A DNA stretch of 15,241 nucleotides from Acidobacteriota bacterium (GTDB taxonomy: Bacteria; Acidobacteriota; Terriglobia; Terriglobales; Acidobacteriaceae): assembly GCA_023441255.1 (NCBI GenBank), contig JAEZPW010000424.1:1-15241 (forward strand). Direction: 5' to 3'. How positions within the stretch are numbered: the stretch's first letter is position 1; every line of letters starts with the position of its first letter. Below are positions 1-6,681 of the stretch, in pieces. Below the pieces are notes generated by a model. It was not told where the DNA came from. It saw only the letters and a list, made by a program, of their open reading frames with translations, and did not search any database. The translations under genes were made by a program, and so were the position numbers.

Positions 1-947
1 ATGTTGTGCACACCGTGGCAGCTCGCGCAGTTTGCTACCACCGTTGATCCGCCTTGTGCAGCCAGGCCGTGATAACTGGCTTCGTACGTGGTGGCTCGCC
101 GTCCCGGCACTCCGAATTCCTGCGTCAGGCGCATCCCTTCGTGGCAGCGTGCACATGTCGACTTAGCCAGCATCTGCGAAGAAACGGACGACGTGGGATC
201 GTCAGGAGGCTTGATGGAGTGCGTTCCGTGGCAGTCAGTACAAACGGGTGATTGCCAGTTTCCACGTGCGACCGACTGGCCGTGAATGCTGGACATAAAC
301 TCGTTCTTGACGTTCTCGTGGCACTTGGCGCACGTGGCCGGAACGTTGAACTTGAAGATCGGTGACTGTGGATCGTTCGCGGCCAAAATGTCATGGCTGC
401 CGTGGCAATCCGTGCAGACGGCGGCCTTTTCGTTGCCTTTCGCTACCGCCTTGCCGTGAACGCTGTCCATATAAGACAACGCCGGAGCGGAACTGTGACC
501 GCTGCCAGCCATCATGGTGCCGTTCGCGTGGCATGTGGCACACGTTTTCGCGATGTTGTTACGGCTGACCTTTGAGTTCGGATCGCCCGGGGGAAGAATC
601 TCATGCGGGCCGCCGTGGCAGTCAATACACCTGGCCGCCTGCTGATCTCCGCTCTTCACTGCCTTGGCATGGAAGCCATGATCGTAAGCCTTCTGCGCGT
701 CCTCATGGCACGTAGCGCACTGAGGCTTGGCAGGAGAAGGTTCGTGAGGTCCGGGGCCCTTGACGTCCTTATGGCAGTCCATGCACTCGAACATAGCGCC
801 GTGGATCGAGGCCTTGAACGTCTCCTCCTTCACCGTGTCATGGCAAGCGAGGCATTCTGCACTAGTTATTTTCGGCGCGGGTGCAGCAAGCGCCGTGCCA
901 ACGAGCAGTACTACAAAAAGGGCTATGAAATACTTGCCGTATCGCAT
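1..947 (-). CDS. Multiheme c-type cytochrome, C-terminus beyond window
   Basis: The reading frame opens at ATG 947 and stays open to the left edge, so 315 residues are visible and the C-terminus is missing. Residues 1-21 form a Sec signal peptide ending near ALA-AP. Ten CxxCH heme sites begin at residues 32, 55, 77, 107, 136, 178, 206, 236, 265 and 307. From about residue 92 the chain is built of repeated modules: an HG/HA-K-A-V stretch, a CxDCHG-H-I pair, a DP-x-S linker, then TCAxCH. This predicts an exported electron carrier of the cytochrome c3-like multiheme group. Homologues of this style can end in a membrane cytochrome b domain that takes electrons from quinol; whether this one does lies outside the window. 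It is transcribed separately from the mtrAB-like pair, since a terminator and a CRP-type box lie between them. Only a weak ribosome-binding site (GGGTGA) precedes the ATG. The heme count is certain; the exact role is not. Confidence 0.88.
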   Translation of the reverse strand, partial: MRYGKYFIALFVVLLVGTALAAPAPKITSAECLACHDTVKEETFKASIHGAMFECMDCHKDVKGPGPHEPSPAKPQCATCHEDAQKAYDHGFHAKAVKSGDQQAARCIDCHGGPHEILPPGDPNSKVSRNNIAKTCATCHANGTMMAGSGHSSAPALSYMDSVHGKAVAKGNEKAAVCTDCHGSHDILAANDPQSPIFKFNVPATCAKCHENVKNEFMSSIHGQSVARGNWQSPVCTDCHGTHSIKPPDDPTSSVSSQMLAKSTCARCHEGMRLTQEFGVPGRRATTYEASYHGLAAQGGSTVVANCASCHGVHN

Positions 948-1133
948 GAAAGCTGTTCACCCAATTAAACGATCGTCGATTCCCAACCGCGTTACCAGTC
1001 CGTAAACCCCCACTTACTCGAGCCCACAGGCCATCCACGGCTGAGCACACTGCACCCGCGCTTTATGAACACACGCCGGGACCATGTTCAACCGAAAGTT
1101 AATCCATTGTTGGATTTCTCAGGCACCTGAGGC

Positions 1134-1149
1134 TGTGAGGTTGCTCACA
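1134..1149. promoter_or_regulatory. CRP-type operator TGTGA-N6-TCACA
   Basis: The site reads TGTGAGGTTGCTCACA, a perfect match to the classic CRP consensus. It lies about 187 bp upstream of the left-edge cytochrome start and just past the terminator of the mtrB-like gene, so it probably serves the cytochrome. A weak minus-strand promoter candidate (TTGAAC, 18 bp, CATAAA, the latter at 1062-1067) would place the box near -86, which is within the range of class I activator sites. A second inverted repeat, CTCAGG-CA-CCTGAG at 1118-1131, adjoins it. The two Crp/Fnr-family genes at 5088-6385 are the obvious candidates for the binding protein. Confidence 0.7.
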
Positions 1150-1173
1150 ATTGCACGTGATTTTTGACGAGAT

Positions 1174-1199
1174 AAAAGTGGGGCGGCCGAAGCCGCCCC
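1174..1199 (-). terminator. Rho-independent terminator of the mtrAB-like operon
   Basis: On the minus strand an 8-bp GC stem (GGGGCGGC / GCCGCCCC) closes a UUCG loop, the extra-stable cUUCGg tetraloop, and is followed by ACTTTTAT. It starts 28 bp after the stop codon of the mtrB-like gene, which marks the end of that transcript. Confidence 0.85.
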
Positions 1200-1226
1200 G
1201 TCGTACGGAGGCGAAATCACGTGCAG

Positions 1227-3623
1227 TTAGAACGTGTAGCGCAGGCCAACCGTGCCGGTGTGCGCGTGGAAGTCGCGAGGGAGCGTTGGTCCGGCCGTGC
1301 CGAAGAGGTTAGCGCTCGACCCCTTCTCGTTGTAGTCGTAATAGTCCCACCCACCTTTAAGGGCAAGCCCTCTGGCAATCCCGATCTCCAGTGCTGCGAT
1401 CGGGCGATGGTAGTTGAACTGCGTCGGCCCCGTAGGCTGCAGCGCATTAAACTGCGGGAAAGCGCCGTCGTTGTTGATGATGCTGTAGCCGACTGAGGCT
1501 GTCACACGACTCACCGGCTTTACCCGGAACATGATCGAGCCGAAATGGGTCTGCGTGCTGTAGTCGCCAAACGCACCAACGTAGGGTATCGGGGTCGATC
1601 CGGCCGGCGCTCCTGCACAGAGCCCGCCGGTCAGCAAGGCCGGGCCAGGGAAGGTTCCGGGGCCCGGTGTGAAAACCGAGCACACGAAGTTCGTTTGCAG
1701 GAAGTCCTGGTAATTGTAGGCAAGATCGAGCAGAAAGCGCTCGTTCGGGCTGATAGTCGCGTTGAAACCATAGTTCCGGTTGTGAAACCGGTATTCGAGA
1801 TCTGTCAGGGAATTTCGCTGCTCGTAGATGTTTAAGCTCGCGCCCACCGACACGTGGTGCATGGGTAAGAAAGTGGCCCGTGCACGGTACTGCTGGTGGT
1901 GTCGCGGCGTGAGACGGGTGAAGGTAGTGAGTCCGGTGACCTGAAAATCTACCCCCTCATCGGCGTTGAACGATCGGGTCGCGATACCCGCAGACGCGGC
2001 TTCCACGTCAAAATTCAGCCTGAACTTCTCACTGGGGCGGATCCACAGTCCACCAATAGCCGCATGTTCCGGGATCCTGAAATGGTCGAACCCGACCTCA
2101 GCGCCCTCAGGTATGATGGGTTCGCCTGTCAAGGCATCAACGTCGAAACCTTCGCCTTTGTCGGTAATGTAGCGGCGCATGTAGCGGTAGCCGATGGTCA
2201 CACCAGCCCATCTGCCCAAATCAAACTCGAAATCGGTCTCGTTCGAACGGGCATTCCAGAAGAGGCCCTGGTCGACGCCTGTTCCGGTCGCAACCGGAAT
2301 GATGGCTGCGATCGGGGTCAGTGCGTTGCCACCGACCGGAGCCGTCCATAGTGTGTCGATGCTGGTGCCGAAGACCGGCATTTTCTGGTTAACGTAGTGA
2401 AAACTGTCACTGATCCGGAAATGGTCGGTGACGTGGAAGGTTATGCCGAAATCCGCACCATTCGAGATTCTGCGGTTACGTACGGTGTTTACGATCTGGT
2501 CCTGGCGCGCGCGTGGACGGGTCGTGAACCCGTTCCACAACTGGTTCCAGTTCGAGTCCAGATCCGCCCAACCGTAAAGGATGCGAGCCGTCAGGTCCAC
2601 GCGGTTCCAGTAGTGCGACTGCACCGAAGCACTAACGGTCGGCATGGTGGAACGGAAGCGGTCCTGCCTCGAGAAGAAGAAGTCGAGGTTGCATAGAGGT
2701 GTGCCAATCGCGACAGGTCCACAAGGCTGATTGGCCGCACTGTTCCAAGAGATACCGAACGTTGTCGGTATGCCGGCCAGCGCGGACTCGAAGAACGGGT
2801 TCCCCAGCGCGGTGTCGTTCTTGTACCAATTCACGAAACCGTCGAAACTGAAGGTGGTTCGCGGGATGAACTTCAGGTCTACACCGGCGCGAATGCCGTC
2901 GTTCGTATAGTTGTACCCTTGAGTGGGGTTGATGTCTGTTCCCATCGGCATGTGGAACGTGCTGAAGGTCGGTCCTTCGACCCGGTTACGGTTGTAGCCA
3001 AGGCGGATGCTGATGGGCGATGTCGGCGCGATCGTCAGGTTCACGTCCGTCATACGCCGAGCAGTGTCCCAACGGTGGGGAGAGAAGAGGATCGGGACGT
3101 TGGGTACGGATGTGGACGGGTTAAGCGGATTAGCCAGCAGGTTGTAGTCGAACCGTTGATAGTCGCGCCGGAAGAGCACGGAGAGGTCATAGGCCTTGTG
3201 CTTATTCATGCGCAATCGCGCTACGTTCTCCGGATCGCCGCCCCACCCAAAGCTGCTCACGAACATGTTGTCGAAGAGAACGCCTGTGTTCCCTATCGAC
3301 CTCAACGACAGGGTCTGGTCGAAGATGCGCGGCCCCTGACGCAAGTCCACAAATGTGTTGTACATTCCCGTGTAGTTGCAGGTGGATGCGACCCCTGCGG
3401 ACGTGAAGCAAGGGTACTCGGTACCGGAAGCATCCACGAACCGGTATCCCACATCAATCGAGCCCGCGGCGATGTAATCGCCAAGTTTCGTTTCCTGGGG
3501 CGGAACAGAAGTCGTCTGTCCGCTTGTGGGGTTGGTTTGTGGCGGAGCTTGTGCGCTCAGTGAAACAGCGACCGAGACGCACAGAACGAGCAGAAGCGCG
3601 AGGCAAAGATTCTTCGGTCTCAT
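1227..3623 (-). CDS. mtrB: MtrB/PioB-family outer-membrane beta-barrel (decaheme-associated porin)
   Basis: This 798-residue protein has a Sec signal peptide (about residues 1-25, ending SLSAQA), a short Pro/Thr/Ser-rich linker, then a long run of alternating hydrophobic and polar strands ending in GLRYTF with a terminal Phe, typical of outer-membrane barrels. The early block GSIDVGYRF followed by VDLRQGPRIFDQTLSLRS matches the start of the MtrB/PioB family. In characterised members (Shewanella MtrB, Rhodopseudomonas PioB) the barrel sheathes a decaheme cytochrome so electrons cross the outer membrane. The gene starts 11 bp after the mtrA-like stop, with a strong GGGAGGTGA ribosome-binding site 4 bp before the ATG that overlaps the upstream stop codon, so the pair is one operon. 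It is somewhat longer than Shewanella MtrB, and the N-terminal CxxC known in Shewanella MtrB is not seen. Confidence 0.9.
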   Translation of the reverse strand: MRPKNLCLALLLVLCVSVAVSLSAQAPPQTNPTSGQTTSVPPQETKLGDYIAAGSIDVGYRFVDASGTEYPCFTSAGVASTCNYTGMYNTFVDLRQGPRIFDQTLSLRSIGNTGVLFDNMFVSSFGWGGDPENVARLRMNKHKAYDLSVLFRRDYQRFDYNLLANPLNPSTSVPNVPILFSPHRWDTARRMTDVNLTIAPTSPISIRLGYNRNRVEGPTFSTFHMPMGTDINPTQGYNYTNDGIRAGVDLKFIPRTTFSFDGFVNWYKNDTALGNPFFESALAGIPTTFGISWNSAANQPCGPVAIGTPLCNLDFFFSRQDRFRSTMPTVSASVQSHYWNRVDLTARILYGWADLDSNWNQLWNGFTTRPRARQDQIVNTVRNRRISNGADFGITFHVTDHFRISDSFHYVNQKMPVFGTSIDTLWTAPVGGNALTPIAAIIPVATGTGVDQGLFWNARSNETDFEFDLGRWAGVTIGYRYMRRYITDKGEGFDVDALTGEPIIPEGAEVGFDHFRIPEHAAIGGLWIRPSEKFRLNFDVEAASAGIATRSFNADEGVDFQVTGLTTFTRLTPRHHQQYRARATFLPMHHVSVGASLNIYEQRNSLTDLEYRFHNRNYGFNATISPNERFLLDLAYNYQDFLQTNFVCSVFTPGPGTFPGPALLTGGLCAGAPAGSTPIPYVGAFGDYSTQTHFGSIMFRVKPVSRVTASVGYSIINNDGAFPQFNALQPTGPTQFNYHRPIAALEIGIARGLALKGGWDYYDYNEKGSSANLFGTAGPTLPRDFHAHTGTVGLRYTF

Positions 3624-3634
3624 GTTTCACCTCC

Positions 3635-4594
3635 CTAGTACTCAAAAGTCTCGGCGCCGTTGGAGCCGTGGATCATCGGATGGCACATCGTGCAGGCCTG
3701 ATATTTCTGTGCCTGGTTATGGAAGGTCGGGATTGCAGGTACACCGTTGTTCACGGTGAACGTGTGACATTGTGAGCAGAGGAGGTTGACTGGATACACC
3801 CGCAACAGTCTCGGGTTGGTGGAACCGTGCGGAGTATGGCAGCTCTGACATCCCTCGGTCTTGACTGGGATATGCTCGTATAGGAACGGGCCCTGCTTGT
3901 CTCGATGACAGTTGAAGCAGACCTGCTCGTTATTTGCGGTTGTCCGAAGACTCCGGCGTGGAGAGTAGCCGCCGTGAACGTTGTGACAGTCGTTGCACGT
4001 GATCAACTTTTCATTTACGCGGTGGCGGTACGGTTTGGCGAAATCTGCCTTGGTCTCCGTGTGACACGTATAACAAAGATTTGGCTGGTCCTGGATCAGC
4101 AGCGCGTTCTTTTCGCGGGCGTGATGCGGTGAGTGGCAGCTGATGCAACTTACGCCGTTCTTGAAATGTTGCGACCGCCTGAAGTTGCCGTGTTCCTCCG
4201 TGGCCTGGTGGCACATAAGGCAACGATCCGAAATCTCGGACGGACTGTGCGCGGTAAACACATAGATCTTGGTCTTGTCTCCTCCGCCTTCTACGTGCGC
4301 CTGGCCCGGCCCGTGGCACGTCTCGCATGCGTGCACTTCAGTGCCGTTGACCTTTAGGGTTGAATTCCAGTGGGGATTAGCAGCAAATTGATTGACGATC
4401 TCTTCGTGGCAGCCCTTGCAGGTGTCTGCGCCAACGAATTGGGAAGCAGTTGGCGCCTGACTCGAAGACGTCATCGCTTGCGCCTGCGGACCCTTATCGG
4501 CCTTTGCGCCAAATATGGTCCCGACGCACAGGATGACGGCCATAAATACCACCGCGAGCACGGTAGCGGCCCGCTTGAACTCCAATACATGCAT
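3635..4594 (-). CDS. mtrA: DmsE/MtrA/PioA-family periplasmic decaheme cytochrome c
   Basis: This 319-residue protein has an N-terminal signal peptide (hydrophobic core about residues 9-29, ending near FGAKA). Ten CxxCH sites begin at residues 59, 90, 125, 150, 174, 200, 226, 249, 273 and 301, the canonical number and near-even spacing of the MtrA/DmsE family. The repeated CHSPHH, CHNVHGG and CHTPHGS pattern supplies distal His ligands. In the family it takes electrons in the periplasm and, inserted in the MtrB barrel, passes them through the outer membrane to or from extracellular acceptors such as metal oxides. AGGAG lies 7 bp before ATG 4594; ATG 4590 is out of frame. The gene heads an operon with the mtrB-like gene, and a CRP-type box lies 114 bp upstream. 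No outer-surface MtrC/OmcA-type partner is in the window. The direction of electron flow (metal reduction or iron oxidation) cannot be told from sequence. Confidence 0.92.
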   Translation of the reverse strand: MHVLEFKRAATVLAVVFMAVILCVGTIFGAKADKGPQAQAMTSSSQAPTASQFVGADTCKGCHEEIVNQFAANPHWNSTLKVNGTEVHACETCHGPGQAHVEGGGDKTKIYVFTAHSPSEISDRCLMCHQATEEHGNFRRSQHFKNGVSCISCHSPHHAREKNALLIQDQPNLCYTCHTETKADFAKPYRHRVNEKLITCNDCHNVHGGYSPRRSLRTTANNEQVCFNCHRDKQGPFLYEHIPVKTEGCQSCHTPHGSTNPRLLRVYPVNLLCSQCHTFTVNNGVPAIPTFHNQAQKYQACTMCHPMIHGSNGAETFEY

Positions 4595-4707
4595 ACCCTT
4601 GCTCCTGGGTCGAACGGTTGCTGAGTACGTGTAAAAAGGTTCGGGTTGTGGCCTATCCTCAGATGCACGAAAATTACAGCTTCTACCGCAAGGGATATTT
4701 ACTATTC

Positions 4708-4723
4708 AGTGACTCATGTCACA
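4708..4723. promoter_or_regulatory. CRP-type operator upstream of the mtrA-like gene
   Basis: The site AGTGACTCATGTCACA fits WGTGA-N6-TCACW, with one base off the full CRP consensus. It is 114 bp upstream of ATG 4594 on the minus strand. A TAGAAG hexamer at 4680-4685 (minus strand) could serve as a -10; this would centre the box near -42, the usual class II activator position. That promoter assignment is tentative. The box itself is clear. Confidence 0.7.
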
Positions 4724-4770
4724 CACAATTTGCATATATCGGCATTCATCAATTCGTCATCCTCCTCACA

Positions 4771-4794
4771 CTTCCAGTTCGGTCGGACTGGAAG
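4771..4794. repeat. 10-bp inverted repeat (hairpin) of unknown role
   Basis: CTTCCAGTTC pairs with GGACTGGAAG around a GGTC loop, with a single G-U type mismatch. No T-run follows on either strand, so it is not a standard terminator. It lies about 48 bp upstream of the CRP-type box of the mtrA-like gene and could be an operator or part of an unrecognised transcript. Confidence 0.5.
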
Positions 4795-5087
4795 CGACCT
4801 AGTCGGGGAACGACATGAACGCACACCGGTTGCGCGTGCGCTTACTGCGCAAGCCAAGGATGCGGTGACGAGACTGCCAAGAAGACAGCTTTGCTCAAGA
4901 CCCTTGTAGATGCGGTGTATGTCGGTAAAGAGGTCTTAGGTTGGTCAGCTAAACAGAGACGCTGCAGAACCCGGGGCGCTCAACGAAGAGGGCAGTTAAA
5001 GCAGCACCCGGCCAGAGGTAATAAGGTTACTAATGAGTAACACTGCGCAGAAATGACTGCGGTGTTAAGGACAACTGGGAGCCTCAG

Positions 5088-5585
5088 CTACGCGCGAGCG
5101 CGAGGAACGCGCGGCCGGCGGGTTCGCGACAAGCCAATAGAGCGGACGCGTTCATACGCCGTGTGGAGATCACCGCTCAACAGGTGAACGATCTGAAGAC
5201 AAGCGTCACGGTGTTCGCGGAGGAAGCGAAGCAAATCCTTGCGCTTTACAAATACGACCTGTGATGCGTCGAGGGTTTCAGCGGTTATTTCGTACGGTTT
5301 GCCGGAAAGGCTTGAACTCAGGCCCAGCACCTCCCCAGGCCCTGCGACCCTCAGCATCAAACGTTTGCCATTGTCGGAACTGATGGAAAGCTTGGCACGC
5401 CCGTCGCAAAGGACGAAAATTCCGCGCGCCTGCCGACCTTCCGTGAAGAGCGTGGCTCCTCTCGGAAACAAACTCACGGTCTTGATGCTATCGAAGGATT
5501 GAAGTGCGTCAGCGGGGAGATCGCAGAAGATCCGATCTGGCCGCAACTCGCAACTGAAACAGCTCGGATATGTCGCGTTCTCCAT
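5088..5585 (-). CDS. Crp/Fnr-family protein lacking the HTH domain
   Basis: The 165-residue product is a close paralogue of the first 157 residues of the 5666-6385 gene. It contains the N-terminal motif CFSC-X8-C (residues 9-21), the cyclic-nucleotide-type beta-roll (about 30-115, including GEVLGLSSSLSGKPYEITAE) and the dimerisation helix (about 120-150). After SIGLS the two diverge: this protein continues RTRRPRVPRARA and stops, where the paralogue has about 80 more residues with the DNA-binding helix-turn-helix. The +1 frame would read REPAGRAFLALARS and stop at 5084-5086, so one frameshift would not restore the domain. It could be a decaying gene, or a sensor-only protein that forms heterodimers with the paralogue. 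A palindromic CRP-type box lies 35 bp upstream of the start. The usual phosphate-binding Arg of CRP is not evident, so cAMP binding is doubtful. Confidence 0.78.
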   Translation of the reverse strand: MENATYPSCFSCELRPDRIFCDLPADALQSFDSIKTVSLFPRGATLFTEGRQARGIFVLCDGRAKLSISSDNGKRLMLRVAGPGEVLGLSSSLSGKPYEITAETLDASQVVFVKRKDLLRFLREHRDACLQIVHLLSGDLHTAYERVRSIGLSRTRRPRVPRARA

Positions 5586-5619
5586 ATCTTCTGGAATAAA
5601 TCCAAATAGAAGATAGGGC

Positions 5620-5635
5620 AGTGACTGTAGTCACT
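5620..5635. promoter_or_regulatory. CRP-type operator, perfect 7-2-7 palindrome
   Basis: AGTGACT-GT-AGTCACT fits WGTGA-N6-TCACW. It lies in the 80-bp gap between the full-length regulator's stop and the start of the truncated paralogue. Plausible -10 elements on the minus strand (TATCTT at 5610-5615 or TATTTG at 5603-5608) would put the box over the core promoter, an arrangement that usually represses. The downstream gene may therefore be controlled by its full-length neighbour. Confidence 0.7.
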
Positions 5636-5665
5636 TTTGGCCGTGATGGCTGCACAATGTGATGC

Positions 5666-6385
5666 TCAACTGCTGGCCAGAGCCTTCAGCGCACTTTTGT
5701 TGCGGATCAGAAGCGTGGAGCCTTTGGCCTGAACTATCTGGCGCTTCTTCAGGTCCGCAAAAAGACGCGTGACGGTCTCGCGCGATGTACCGATCATCTG
5801 CGCGATCTCCTCATGAGTGAGGGCCAACTTGAGGCGAGGCTCCTGCTTCTGAGCTTCCCCGTTCTTCGAACTCCATTCCAGGAGCAGTTTCGCGAGTTTT
5901 TCCGCAGCCGAGTGGGAGAGGCCGAGGGACCGGATCTCGTGGCACGCGGCGTTGTACTTATCGCTCAGTTGTTCAGCTACGCGGAAGCAGGCATCGCTAT
6001 GTTCGCGGAGAAAGCGCAGGAAGTCTTCGCGCTTTACAAAGTTCACCTGACACGGGTCAATTGTTTCTGCCGTTAACTCGTAGGGCTTTCCGGACACCGT
6101 CGCGCTCAGTCCCAATACCTCGCCAGCCTCGGCGATTTTGAGAATAAGCGTCTTGCCATCGCTGGACGAAATCGACAGCTTCACCCGCCCCTTGCAGAGC
6201 ACGAAAATGCCGCGCGGAGCCTGCCCTTCAACGAACAGCACAGCGCCCTTCGGGTACGCTGTTGCGTACTTGATAGACTCGAAGGACTGGAGTGCAGCGG
6301 CAGGCAGATCGCAAAAAATGCGATCAGCGCGCAGTTTGCAGGTGAAGCAACTCTCGATGATGTCCAACCCGTACGGTGAGAGCAC
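5666..6385 (-). CDS. Crp/Fnr-family transcriptional regulator
   Basis: A beta-roll sensor domain (about residues 28-120), a dimerisation helix (120-155) and a winged helix-turn-helix (about 187-220) give a complete Crp/Fnr protein of 239 residues. The recognition helix contains SRETVTR, matching the R-E-x-x-x-R contacts by which E. coli CRP reads TGTGA, and unlike the E-x-x-S-R of FNR. Three GTGA-N6-TCAC boxes in the window fit this specificity. Near the N-terminus is CFTC-X8-C, and another Cys sits in GIFVLCKG, so redox or Fe-S sensing in FNR style is possible, though the spacing differs from FNR. The CRP Arg-Ser phosphate-binding pair is replaced by GKPYEL, which argues against cAMP as ligand. 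I chose GTG 6385 because AGGGGG lies 6 bp upstream; TTG 6391 would leave no spacing. The gene lies 80 bp upstream of its truncated paralogue. Confidence 0.88.
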   Translation of the reverse strand: MLSPYGLDIIESCFTCKLRADRIFCDLPAAALQSFESIKYATAYPKGAVLFVEGQAPRGIFVLCKGRVKLSISSSDGKTLILKIAEAGEVLGLSATVSGKPYELTAETIDPCQVNFVKREDFLRFLREHSDACFRVAEQLSDKYNAACHEIRSLGLSHSAAEKLAKLLLEWSSKNGEAQKQEPRLKLALTHEEIAQMIGTSRETVTRLFADLKKRQIVQAKGSTLLIRNKSALKALASS

Positions 6386-6407
6386 GCACAACCCCCTGTG
6401 ACATTAC

Positions 6408-6437
6408 ATTCTACTACTCGCGTCAACGCGTGACGCG
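6408..6437 (-). promoter_or_regulatory. Candidate promoter and operator of the full-length regulator gene
   Basis: On the minus strand TAGAAT (6408-6413) is one base off the -10 consensus and would start transcription near 6401, about 16 nt before GTG 6385. No good -35 is seen. Instead a perfect 19-bp inverted repeat CGCGTCA-ACGCG-TGACGCG (6419-6437) covers the -35 region, suggesting control by a dimeric protein. The half-site differs from the WGTGA boxes in orientation, so the binder may be a different regulator. Confidence 0.4.
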
Positions 6438-6630
6438 CACAATCCGACTTACATGCCCAAAATGGGCCTCGAACCGACTTAAGCCGAAGTTCGCAACTGC
6501 CCCGGCGAGACACTCACGGCACTGCTCTCAGGCTCACAAATCACATTTGGACGTGACGGCGTATCTTAGCTGAAATCCTACACTAATCAACGCAATTCTG
6601 AACGGATGTAGAACGAAGTATGTATCGCCG

Positions 6631-6662
6631 CCAAAAGTAAACGGCGGCCCGAAGGCCGCCGT
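6631..6662 (-). terminator. Rho-independent terminator of the cold-shock gene
   Basis: On the minus strand a 9-bp stem (ACGGCGGCC / GGCCGCCGT) closes a UUCG tetraloop and is followed by TTACTTTTGG. It begins 20 bp after the cold-shock gene stop. It has the same GC stem and cUUCGg loop design as the terminator at 1174-1199. Confidence 0.85.
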
Positions 6663-6681
6663 GTGGATCCAAACTTATCGA

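Larger units (their letters stand above)
4595..5087. other. 493-bp intergenic region upstream of the mtrA-like gene
   Basis: No credible gene is seen. The part next to the mtrA-like gene is AT-rich and holds its promoter region and a CRP-type box (4708-4723). Further away are a 10-bp hairpin (4771-4794), a weak stem TTGCGC/GCGCAA (4830-4835 and 4847-4852) and an inverted repeat GTTACT-AATG-AGTAAC (5026-5041) that follows the truncated crp-like gene. The last lacks a T-run and is not a clear terminator. No remnant of the missing helix-turn-helix of the 5088-5585 gene was recognised here. Confidence 0.6.

Noticed and set aside
2919..3563. A 214-codon plus-strand open frame opposite the mtrB-like gene
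   Set aside because: It lies wholly antisense to a well-supported beta-barrel gene, has no recognisable domain or ribosome-binding site, and is rich in Arg/Val/His as expected of a GC-rich shadow frame.
4714..4749. An 11-codon minus-strand frame after an AGGAGG, possible leader peptide (MNADICKLCVT)
   Set aside because: It overlaps the CRP-type box and lies upstream of the likely mtrA promoter, so it would not be in that message; no other support.
5020..5110. The truncated crp-like gene as a simple sequencing frameshift
   Set aside because: The alternative frame gives only about 14 more codons before a TGA and no helix-turn-helix is recognisable downstream, so a single-base error does not explain it.
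6534..6545. Two tandem TCACA half-sites seven bases apart between the regulator and cold-shock genes
   Set aside because: They are direct, not inverted, and do not match the 16-bp palindrome seen at the other three sites.
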